DNA from: Brachionus manjavacas
Lineage: Eukaryota > Rotifera > Eurotatoria > Ploima > Brachionidae
Assembly: GCA_019054805.1 (NCBI GenBank)
Contig: JAHQIY010000018.1
Location: 62,001 to 126,000, forward strand
DNA: 64,000 bases
Direction of reading: 5' to 3'
A program made the translations under genes and the position numbers. A model generated the notes under the pieces. The model had not been told where the DNA came from. It saw only the letters and a program-made list of their open reading frames with translations, and did not search any database. Shown here piece by piece: positions 1 to 9,757 of the stretch. Numbering within the stretch: position 1 is the stretch's first letter; each line of letters begins with the position of its first letter.

Positions 1-334
1 AAATTGGTAAACTTTGGATCAAAAATTGAAAAAATACTTTAAAATTTTTGAAAAAAAATTACACAAGATTTCTTTATTGAAAAAATAAAAAAAATTGAGT
101 GATGCATTTAAAAATTAACCAGGAACAAATTTTCACTACAAATCCTATATTCCTCTTTATATTTTAATAATACAAATGTTGTCCTTTTTTGAGCTTAATT
201 GATTATTTTTTTTCCATTTGACTGTCGATTAGTTAAATTAATTTTGAATCTATAATAAAAAAAAATACATTTGAATGAGCAAATATTAATTTTTTTTAAG
301 ATTATTTTAAAAACACATTTTATTCAAATAAAAT
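1..334. other. AT-rich upstream region of RBM19
   Basis: No gene or repeat is recognised here. The stretch is AT-rich and presumably holds the promoter and 5' untranslated region of the RBM19 gene that begins at 335; no clear TATA or initiator element stands out from the background. Confidence 0.5.
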
Positions 335-3300
335 ATGGGATCACGGATAATTGTAAAAAATTTGCCTAAAAAAATCTCCGACGAAAAGTTCCGATCACAT
401 TTTTCCAAAGTTGGAGAAATAACGGATGCCAAGCTCAAGTTTACCAAAGACGGCAAATTTCGTCAGTTTGGCTTCGTGGGCTTTAAGAGCGACGATCAAG
501 CCAAACAGGCCATCGACTACTTCAACAACACATACATAGACGCGTCTAAACTGGTGGTCGAGCTTTGCCAGCCCTTGAACGAGGCCAGCAAGTCTCGACC
601 ATGGAGCAAATACTCCAAAGACAATAAAAAGCCAGAGGTCAAAAAAGAAATGACAAAAAAGGCAGCCACCAAAAAAGACAAAAAAGAGGACAAGATGGAA
701 AAACTGCTCGGTCCTTTGGGCAAAGACGAAGAATTCATCGAGTTCCTCGAAGCCAACAAAGCCATTAAGTCCAAAGAAAGCATATGGAAAAATGACATCA
801 ATCTAGAGCCAAAAGAAAAGCAGCAAGTCCAGCCAGAACCAACCCAGAGTCCCAATCAGAGCCCAGCTGAACAGAAAAAAGAGGCCGATGCAGACCAAGA
901 GCCTGATTTTGAGAACGGACGCTTGTTCGTGCGAAATTTGTGCTATGACTGCAAAGAGGAGGACTTGGAAAAATTGTTCTCTGCCTATGGACCTCTGGTC
1001 GAAGTCAACATGCCCATAGACACCTTTAGCAAAAAACCCAAGGGGTTTGCCTACATCACGTGCATGTTTCCCGAAAAAGCCTTGCAGGCGTTCAATGAGC
1101 TGGACGGGACGGTTTACCAGGGCCGTATGCTGCACATTATTGCGGCCAAGAGCAAAACTGAGTCCGAGGAAATCGACGAGAAGAATTTCAAGCAGAAAAA
1201 AAAGGCTGAGCTGAAAAAAAAGGCTCAGAACAGCCACAATTGGAACTCTTTGTTTATTAATCAAAATTCGGTTGCCAATCTAATGGCCAGTAGGTACCAA
1301 GTGGACAAAAGTGATATTTATGATGTGCACAGTAGTGGCAAAAAAAATGGCAGTGCTGCGGTAAAAATAGCTGTCGGAGAGACCCAAATTGTGAATGACA
1401 TCAGAAAATTTTTGCTCAGAAACAATGTCAAATTGGACGCGTTTAGCTCCAATAGTGAAAGGTCCAAGACTATAATTCTTATCAAAAACTTGCCAAATGA
1501 GACCAGTGAGAGCGAGCTGAAAGAGTTCATTGCCAAGCAGAAGGTCGATGGCGGAATGAAGCGCTTTGTGATGCCAGAGTACGGAATCGCGTGTCTAATT
1601 GAGTTCGATGAGCGTCAAGAGGCCAGGGATGCGTTTAAAAAATTGGCTTATAGGAAATTTAAATCAGTGCCGTTGTATTTGGAATGGGCGCCAGTGGATG
1701 TGTTCGAAGGAGATGGCGATCAGCTGGAACAAAATGAGCCAGAGGAGAAAGAAGAGAAGGAGAAAAAAATTGAAAAAGAAGAGGAATCGGATGCCGAGTA
1801 TGAAGAAAATGCGACACTGTTTGTCAAGAATCTTAATTTTGACACCAATGAGGATGGACTGAGAAAACTGTTTTCCAAAATAGGAAAATGTAAGGCCACT
1901 ATTGCCAGAAAGTTGTCTCAAAATAGAGAAGCATTGTCCATGGGCTACGGGTTCGTTAAGTTTAAAAAGAGTTCGGATGCCAAAGAGGCGATCAAGTCCT
2001 TGCAGGGATGCGAATTGGACGGTCATTGTTTGGAGATTAAATTTTCGAACCGGACCGGATCCATCGATTCGGTCAAGCGCAAGACTAGCACAACGACAAA
2101 GCAAAAGTCTAGCAAAATCTTGGTAAGGAACATACCGTTTGAGGCCAAGGCTAAAGAAATAGAGGAGCTGTTCAAGGTGTTTGGCGAGCTCAAGTATGTA
2201 AGGTTGCCGAAAAAAATTGACGGTGCTCATCGAGGATTTGGTTTTGTTGATTTTGTCACACAAAGCGATGCGGAGGTAATTTTTTATTTTAGATAGATTT
2301 TAATTATGGTTTAATTTTTTGGGGGTGACAAATTTAATCTATTTTAGATGAAAATAAAAAACTAAACGACTGACAAATATATATGTTTAGATGATTTTTT
2401 AATAATTTTTCACTGACTAAATAAAACCTACTTTATAGATAGGTTTTTGTTTATTTTTATTTTTTTTATTTTATTTTATTTTAGTTCTAATTAAGCTATC
2501 TAATAATGTCATTCTCTAAGCTTGTAAAGAATGAACTTAAATTGTGATGTTGTCTCATAGTTGACTCTAGCTTGATGATGAGATTTGGACAAAACGGTTC
2601 GTCATTATTTTCTGGAACTTCCTTCCGATTTTGGTGCCATATTTCAAGATTTTGATTTTTATTGTCACCTCAAAATCATTAATTTATCTGTCAATTAATT
2701 TATTTGTCATCAAATGTAGTTTTTTTGCCAGTAAATTTTTTTTTTGTCAGTCCATTAATTGATAGCCTTTAATTATTTATTTATATTTTATTAATTTGTT
2801 TTATGCACCGAGCTTGAGCTCCTTCAGAATAAATAAAAATAAAAAATAAAAATAGAGTTGATAAAATAAGCTAAAAAAATGTAAGAAAGTTTAAAGGACA
2901 TATATTGAAATAGGTTGTTACATGTGACATATGTTTACATAGTTGAAGCTTCATGAAAAAAGTTGATTTTTCCTAAATTTATCAATTTTAAATCACAGAA
3001 ATTTATTTAATCATTTTATAGTCAAAAGTTATTAAAAAAAATATTTATTTATTTTTTTTATTTTTTACAGTCTACTCTCGTTAATCCGGTCAAGCTTATT
3101 TTCTTAAATTTTGTCGGAATTAGAGAATTTCCGAAAAATTGTTATCTCGGAAAATAGGAATTTTAACTAAAAGTTCCAGATTAAAAAAAAAAAAGAGATA
3201 CAAAAATAAATTTATTGATTATTATTTTATTTATTGATAATAACAATATTAAACAAAAAGGAAAAATTGAATTCAATTGTTTTGAAATAAACTTGTCTAA

Positions 3301-6188
3301 AATTAATTGTTTTTTTTCTAATTTACTAAATTTGAGCTTATTAGTTAATTGATTTAATATGTTAATTTTTCAAATTTTTCTTAACTAAATTGCATTTTTT
3401 TCAATTCTTTGAAAACAAAAATTGGCCGGATAACAGAATTTGACTTAGCCGATTTAATGAAAAAAATTCCATAAATAAAACAGATTTTTTTTTCGGTCGA
3501 TTTCCTCCGAATTAGTGAATTTTCCGAGAAATCGAAGGCCAGATTAAAGAGATTAGACTGTATCATAAAATTATTCATGTTAAGCTTACCATGTTTAACC
3601 AAAGCCAAGTATTATAAATATTCTACTAAATGTATGGCTAATATAATAATATAAAATGAAAAAAATGTTACTTAAAGACAAAGATTACGTTATTAAAAGA
3701 GGATTTTTTTTAAATAAAATTATTTTAAATATTTTTAAATGATAATTTTTGTTCATTTTGTTTAACTTTATTTAATGGCAATAGTAGAATCAGTCGTAGT
3801 TCATGTCAATTTTTAAAAAAATGGCATCAATTTTTATCTAACAAAAGAAATTAATTTTTTTTGTTTATTTTTTGTGAAGTAAACTATGATAATTAAAAAA
3901 AAAAATTTTAAATATTTAATGTCGCCTTTTCCACTTTTTTTTAAAAATATTTGAAAGAACAAAATAACCGATTCTTTTTTCATCGAGTTTCCTAAAAATA
4001 ACAGTATCTTGCATGTCAAGCTAAATTCTTATTAAAGCCAGGCTCAACTGAAAAAGCATCGGATCTGCATAGTTGGTTGATCTTTCCACTGGCCACCTTC
4101 TACCGTATACCCTTGCACAGTAATGCATGCATTAAAACTTAAATTTTCTGGTTAAAATGCATTTTTAGAACCCAAGAATCAAAACTAAACGCAGCATTAA
4201 TACTAAAATTTCAAAATTAAGTGCTGCACTAAAAGTTGGATTTTAAAAAAAGCTTAAAATTACGTTTTAAGTTTAGATGCGGCACTTAATTTTGAAATTT
4301 AAGTATTAATACCAGAGTTGGTCAAAAGTCAAACTTTAAAGTCAGAATCTTTAAAAGTCAAAGTCAAAGTCCGACTTTGACTTGAGTTTAAAATAATTTC
4401 AAAGCCAAAGAAAATGAATATTTATATATGTTTTTAATGTATGTATCAAAACTTTTGATATTGCAACATTTAATTTTTGTTAATATCAAATATACTATTC
4501 ATTCCTTGCTTTATGAAAAAAAAAATATATCAAGCTTTAGAGACAGTTAGACAGTTTCATTAGAGTTGATGCTTCTGTATTTTCGATTTGAAATGGGAAC
4601 AGATAATGATTTATTTATCTTTTATTTTCAATATTTAAATAATTTTCTATCTAATTATTCATTAATTTATTTCAAAATATCATTTTATTTATTTAACTAT
4701 TAGAAGGAAAACTCAGCACCTCCTAACTCCCTGCATTTTTCTAAAATTTTTCAAAAAAATAAAATTTAATGTCAAAGTCCAGACTTGACTTTCACTTCAT
4801 GACTTTGACTTTTGACCAACTCTGATTAATACTTCGTTTATTTTTTATTCTTGGGTTTTGAATAGGGGAAAAAAAATAGGTAGAAAAAAAAAAGGGTCTT
4901 ACTAAAACACTGACCCGCAATTTTTCTTAAATTTCCTAATTCCCATTTTTTTTGCAAAGCAAAAATATTTTTAAAAGTTTTAATATATAATTTGATTTGA
5001 ATTGTTTTCTCTTTTTTTTAAATTAAATTAATTTTTCTCCAAAATTTTTATTTTTTGTGAAAATTGAATATTTTTTATTTTTACAAACCTGACCACCCTA
5101 CTGAGCTTCAATTTTTACGACTAACCCCCAACTGATCCCCTAGAAATTTAATCAAATTACATTTTTAGATGTTTAGAAATCACTGGCAAAATTTACAAGC
5201 GGTTTTAAAATTTAGAATATTAAATTAAATAAAAAAGTATTAGCAATTAGTAGAATAGTTTTTTAAAGCTGACTAATTTTTTTCTAAAAAGTATTTAACT
5301 TCATTTATATTTTTTTTGTTGAAAATTTCATTAATTAAAAAAAATTATAACTTAACAAAATAACTAAATAGATTTATAACAAAGATTTTTGAAATTTGAA
5401 AAATCGGAAGATGTTTTTTTTTTAAAACTAATTTTTAGCGCCATTCTTGGGTGTACGGTAATCATTTTCGTTGACACCATGTTCATAAATTCTTCTAGTC
5501 ATAGACACCTTCTCACAAATAATTTGTACTTGATTTTCATGGCAAAAATGTTTTTACCTTGTTGAACAGGCTTATGAGAACCACTGCTCTTAACAAAAAC
5601 TAATTATTTAATAATGGCATAAAAAAATTAATTTAATTTTAATAAAATTTAGTCAATTAGTTTAAAGTATCGAAATTGTAAATTTTGTCTTAAATAAAAG
5701 TCTCCTTATTATTTATTTAATTATTCGGATTCAAATAAATTAACTTTTAATTAGCTTTCTATTTTTGTTTTTAATTTTATTCCCAGCATTTTCTCTAGAT
5801 TTTTTTTTACAAGCTAATTTAAATTAGAATCCCAATTTTTATCTTTAATTTCAAATTTTAAATGTTTTAAATAATGCAAAAAAATACAAAAAACTATTTT
5901 AAAATTTTGCTTTAGAGAGCGTTTGATGCGTTGTGCCACAGCACTCACTTTTTTGGTCGTCGTTTGGTACTAGAATGGGCCGAACCCGAACAATCTCAGG
6001 ATGTCGAAATTTTGAGACAAAAAGAAGAGCAATTATCGGGTTGGACTTGCTTTTTTATTTAATTTTAAATCTAATTTTATAAAAATATTCTAGGTTCAAA
6101 AAATAAGAGGTTAAAAAAGTCAAAAATTTTAGACGACTTGGGACGCGAAGAAGACGATTTAAGAATGGATGCTGGAACCGAGAGTTAA
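335..6188 (+). CDS. RBM19: RBM19/Mrd1-type multiple RNA-binding-domain protein
   Basis: Nucleolar pre-rRNA processing factor of the RBM19/Mrd1 family, which acts in the small-subunit processome (family knowledge). I place three exons: 335-2275, 5916-6039 and 6094-6188, joined in phase by GT-AG introns, giving about 719 residues. Five RRM domains are visible at about residues 4-79, 196-273, 378-452, 493-572 and 593-672, each with RNP-type motifs such as LFVRNL and KGFAYI. Lysine- and glutamate-rich linkers lie at 93-190 and 463-488. The second exon reads RAFDALCHSTHFFGRR, which closes the last RRM and matches the conserved family C-terminus, so the 3.6 kb intron is well supported. AATAAA follows the stop. 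Animal RBM19 usually has six RRMs and yeast Mrd1 five; this gene has five. The ORF without splicing would end in an unrelated IFYFR tail. Confidence 0.93.
2795..2965 (-). repeat. LINE 3' tail in RBM19 intron 1
   Basis: Reverse complement of the 3' end of the LINE family at 54370-56165. It shares the stretch resembling 'TATGTAAACATATGTCACAT' and ends in a stem-loop (GAGC-TCAA-GCTC) followed by AT-rich tail sequence. No coding part remains. It lies inside RBM19 intron 1. Confidence 0.7.
3068..3560. mobile_element. Pogo/Tigger-like MITE with TA target site
   Basis: A 493 bp element bounded by imperfect terminal inverted repeats: the left end starts CAGTCTACTCTCGTTAATC and the right end, reversed, CAGTCTAATCTCTTTAATC. 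Each end is directly flanked by TA (3066-3067 and 3561-3562), the Tc1/mariner/pogo target duplication. Subterminal stretches such as CTCGGAAAATA and TTTTCCGAGAAAT are also inverted. No convincing transposase frame is inside, so it is a non-autonomous copy. It lies in RBM19 intron 1. Confidence 0.8.
4167..4862. repeat. Fold-back repeat interrupted by a hAT MITE
   Basis: Long inverted arms: AACCCAAGAATCAAAACTAA near 4172 is mirrored by a reversed copy ending near 4858, and TTCAAAATTAAGTGC near 4210 pairs with GCACTTAATTTTGAAA near 4283. The right arm is split by the hAT MITE at 4313-4824. Removing that MITE and one copy of its 8 bp duplication restores a compact palindrome of about 180 bp, so the hAT insertion is the younger event. 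Confidence 0.7.
4313..4824. mobile_element. hAT MITE with 8 bp target duplication
   Basis: A 512 bp element with terminal inverted repeats CAGAGTTGGTCAAAAGTC at both ends. The 8 bp sequence ATTAATAC is exactly repeated on either side (4305-4312 and 4825-4832), the hallmark of hAT insertion. The ends are rich in AAGTC/GACTT motifs, shared with the related elements at 11749 and 35327. No coding capacity is visible. Confidence 0.88.
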
Positions 6189-7081
6189 ATAAAATATTAG
6201 AAAAAATAATTTTTGTCTTTATTTTGCTCTTAAGACTTGACTTGTCTTGGTCTTAATTCTTTACTAAAAGTTAAATTCCTTTTTACGTAAAATTTTAGGC
6301 CTTAAAAAAACTAGAAAAATGATAATTGGAATTATAAGTCTATAAAATAAAAGCAAAAAAATTAATTTGACATCATGAAGTTAACTAAACAAATAAAAAA
6401 TATAATTTTTAGTTAATATTGCAGGCATGAAAAACTTGGTGTTTTTTTGTAAATTTTGACTTTGGGTTTGTGATATGATGATCATTAAGATAATATTTGT
6501 GGTTTGGAAAACTATCTACGCAAAACTATCTATTTTTTATCAATTGAGTTTTTGTTAAAATGCAGATTTTAGTTACATATTATGAGTTTTTTTCATCTAT
6601 TTAGAAAAAGGCTAAAAATAGTATTAAAAAATAAGATAGAAAAAAAACAATTAGATAAAAAATTTAAAGTTGAGCCGATTAGGTAATATTTTGCGATTTT
6701 TAGATGAATCTATGTTAACACCAGGTCAACCAGATCCAAGAAAATGCTATTTCTAAAGCTCCTTAAAATAAAAAAAAAACAAAAAAATCATTAATTTCAA
6801 TTGTTTATTTTTATATCAATTAGGAGATTTATGCATTTATTTAATAAATAATTTTATACAATTTGTTCACCTAATTCTATTTTGGTTCACCTTTACGTGA
6901 GCAAAAAAATTAGGTGAACTAATAGTTCAGAAAACCTGAAATCAAGTATGTTCACATAATAGGTAAACTATGGTTCACCTAACCGACTAGACCAAGTTTT
7001 TCAACTATTTAATATAAATTTTAATCTAAGTGAATTGTTTATCTTTTTTAAGTTTATTTTTAATTTTTTTTATATATTTTT

Positions 7082-7130
7082 ATTCTGAAGGAGCATTAGC
7101 TCGGTACATAATTAAATAAATTATTTAAAA
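7082..7130 (+). repeat. LINE 3' tail (stem-loop type)
   Basis: Contains TTCTGAAGGAGC, loop ATTA, GCTCGGTAC and then an AAATAAAT-like tail. It is the same 3' terminal structure as the copies at 2795 and 23860, here on the plus strand and with nothing else of the element recognisable. Confidence 0.6.
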
Positions 7131-7351
7131 GTTAAAAAAGAATTTTCAATATTTTTTTCAAATTTCCAAACAAAAATTAAACTCATTCTATTTCACCAAA
7201 GAGTTTAATTTTAAATATGAAAATGGTTGCAATATGAGCTTAAAATTATATTTTTATTTAAAACTGAAAAAACTATTTGAAACATCGCACTTTTTCAATG
7301 TTATTTCAACATTGGATACATTTTGTAATTCAAACATATAAAATTAAACCA

Positions 7352-7735
7352 TAAATTAATAAATTTAGATAATTTTAATGTAACATTCTCTACCATATTG
7401 TGTAGATTAAAAAAAAATTTCAACACATTAAAAAATCGATTTTTAAATTTAAATTAAGCTGATTTTTTGTAAGTTTATTTTAAAGTCCTTTATTTAAAAA
7501 ATATTGTTAGGTAAATTCGTTCTTATCATTTTATTACTTTTTCATTTTTTTGAATTTGGTTTTTAAATTTAATTTTGAATACTAGATACATATACTTTTG
7601 AAGTAAACTTTACAAAAAAATCAAATTTAAATTTAAAAATCGATTTTTTAATGTGCTGAAATTTTTTTTATTTTTAATCTACACAAAACGCATAGAATGT
7701 TACATTTAAATTATTTAAATTTATTAATATATTAA
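7352..7735. repeat. Fold-back (long inverted repeat) element
   Basis: Two arms of about 100 bp face each other: 7352-7462 and 7626-7735. Both contain TGTAACATTCT, TGTGTAGATTAAAAA and CACATTAAAAAATCGATT in inverted orientation. The 160 bp spacer has no coding potential. No certain target duplication was found. Confidence 0.65.
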
Positions 7736-8605
7736 TTCTGATATCTAAAGATAAAATAAATGATATTTTGAATGGATCATTAACTTCAATTTGCCATTCA
7801 TTTGGGAAAAGAGTTATTGTGAAATCTCATGCTAAAATACTCTCAAAAAAATTTTTTTTTCTAATTGCAAAAAGTGTTTCAAATTTTTGTAAGATTAATT
7901 TATTTTATGTTTTTTTCGCTATTAGTATTAAAAAAATAGATTTTTGCTGAAGTATAAAAGATGATATAATTAATTGGTATCTTCGGAGTACTTGGTTTGT
8001 TCATTTGTCATATTTAAACTGTTTAGACATTTAATAATTTAGTCTTCCATTTTTCCATTTACTAAATCAATTTTTTAATTAATTCTGTTTATTTTTATTA
8101 AAAATCCAAAACTTTTTCCTCTAATTTTCTTTAGATCGTTTAAAATTGCATCATTATTTATATATTGTTTTATAATTCTAAAGAGTGTCTTGATAATTAA
8201 GCTTCCCTTATTTTATGATATAATTTGGTTTAGTGCTTTGTGTCACTAATGTCTTTCACAAGTGCCGGCAATCAGATCAAATTGATGTTAGGTCACATAT
8301 CGTATGAGACCCAATTTTAGCAGGCATTTAATTTTTTTTATAAAATCAAATTAAAGTTTCGGTAAAAAAATTTTTTTGGTCAAAAGCCGAAGCCTATTAG
8401 GAAAAAAAGGCCATCGCTTGAAATTCAATACAATCAGCATTTTTTTATTTTTTAAAAGATTTTTTTAATACAGAGAATTTAGCTAAATCTGAAATTTTAT
8501 TATAAATTATATTATAAAATAAAATAAGAATTTTTTCATTTTATCATTGAATTTTTAAAAATTTTATTTAAAAGTAAAAATTTTTGATTAATGTTAAATT
8601 AGAAG

Positions 8606-9640
8606 ATGATTTTGTTCCAAGGGTTGAACGCAATCGAAATGAAGACCGAGCGGATCCAGCTCGATATAGACTCAGATTTAGACTTTGTTTTCTTAACCAT
8701 TGAAAGCATCTACTTGCTAGCCGATTCCCAAGCATTTTACTATGACTGGACCGAAAAAAAAATAAAAAAATTAACTGAGCATATAATTTTAAGTGCCTGC
8801 TCAAATACCAACTATTTTTGGTGCTTAATTAAAAAAAAAAATTCTCTCCAAATTTTACAGTTCTCATATAACACAATAGTTGAAGAAATTCTGCTCGAAT
8901 TTAAAGAGAACTCTAATTTGGTCATTTTATCAACTGACATAAACACCTATGTATTCCAGAACCAGTCTGACGGAGTCCAGTGTTTGTTCGAACTTAGAAC
9001 TAAACAAGAATTGGAAAAAAAAGTCTCCGAAATGGAAATAAACTTGAATGAAGACTCACTATCAAACATTGAATTGAATACAATTTTAATACCAGAAAAA
9101 TGTGTTCAATTTACCACCGGCAAAGAGCATGTATTAGCGTTGACAGAATCCGGTGATGTCTATTCGTTCGGCATTGGTACCAAGGGTCAGCTAGGTGACA
9201 CAAAAATTCAAAACCACTTCAAGTTCAAAAAAGTAGCTATGGCTAAAAAAATATGCACAGGAAGTCCTGGATGGCATTCGGCACTCATAGATCAGAATTT
9301 CCACTGTTTTCTATGGGGTTGGAATTCAAATTCACAATTGGAAACAATTAACTCTGATTCTGTCTTTGTTGCTCAGCCTACTCTTCTTGACCTGAGGGAC
9401 GAAGTGTCAAATCAGCCTGTTAAAATAGACCAAGTGTCTTTGGGCGCCAAGCACTCAATTTTAGTCGACACAGATAGCTGTGTCTACTCGTTTGGTTGGA
9501 ATAAGTATACCCAATTGATGTTTGATAATGATGAAGAAGAAAGTGATGTGGAATGTGCAGTCAAGTTAAGAGAATTTGACCATCGGGTTCTGCAGGCCAA
9601 ATGTGGCCCATGGTCAACTCTTGTGCGACTTAAAAATTAA
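8606..9640 (+). CDS. RCCD1: RCC1-domain protein, RCCD1-like
   Basis: Single-exon protein of 344 residues with RCC1-type beta-propeller repeats in its second half: HVLALTESGDVYSFGIG at about 180, then HSALIDQNFHCFLWGW at about 230, and HSILVDTDSCVYSFGWNKY at about 287. These follow the RCC1 pattern of a histidine start, G-x-V-Y-x-F/W-G and a following QL. The first half is divergent. The arrangement and length fit RCC1 domain-containing protein 1, which in vertebrates partners the histone demethylase KDM8 (family knowledge). The next ATG downstream is only 12 codons in, so the exact start is uncertain. DRC2 begins 117 bp after the stop on the same strand. Confidence 0.75.
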   Translation: MILFQGLNAIEMKTERIQLDIDSDLDFVFLTIESIYLLADSQAFYYDWTEKKIKKLTEHIILSACSNTNYFWCLIKKKNSLQILQFSYNTIVEEILLEFKENSNLVILSTDINTYVFQNQSDGVQCLFELRTKQELEKKVSEMEINLNEDSLSNIELNTILIPEKCVQFTTGKEHVLALTESGDVYSFGIGTKGQLGDTKIQNHFKFKKVAMAKKICTGSPGWHSALIDQNFHCFLWGWNSNSQLETINSDSVFVAQPTLLDLRDEVSNQPVKIDQVSLGAKHSILVDTDSCVYSFGWNKYTQLMFDNDEEESDVECAVKLREFDHRVLQAKCGPWSTLVRLKN

Positions 9641-9665
9641 TTTATTTATTATAATCTTATTATTG

Positions 9666-9679
9666 GTTGCCATGGCAAC
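9666..9679. promoter_or_regulatory. RFX X-box upstream of DRC2
   Basis: GTTGCCATGGCAAC is a perfect 14 bp palindrome fitting the RFX X-box consensus (GTNRCC, 0-3 bases, RGYAAC). It ends 78 bp before the DRC2 ATG at 9758. Promoters of motile-cilium genes in animals commonly carry such sites close to the start, so the context suits the motif. Binding is inferred. Confidence 0.8.
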
Positions 9680-9757
9680 AACTTACCTTTTTTTTTTAAA
9701 TAAAACAAAAAAAATAATTTTATTTTTTATTACATTATTTAAAAAAAAAGAGTAAAA

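Larger units (their letters stand above)
6189..8605. other. Intergenic region between RBM19 and RCCD1
   Basis: No gene is recognised. The region contains a plus-strand LINE tail near 7085, a fold-back repeat at 7352-7735, and a small cluster of GTTCACCTAA words in both orientations at 6865-6985 that could be a tiny palindromic element. Short frames such as the one at 7768-7950 are AT-rich and match nothing I know. Confidence 0.5.

Noticed and set aside
803..2263. Minus-strand open frames opposite RBM19
   Set aside because: They lie antisense to clear RRM-coding sequence and show no family similarity.
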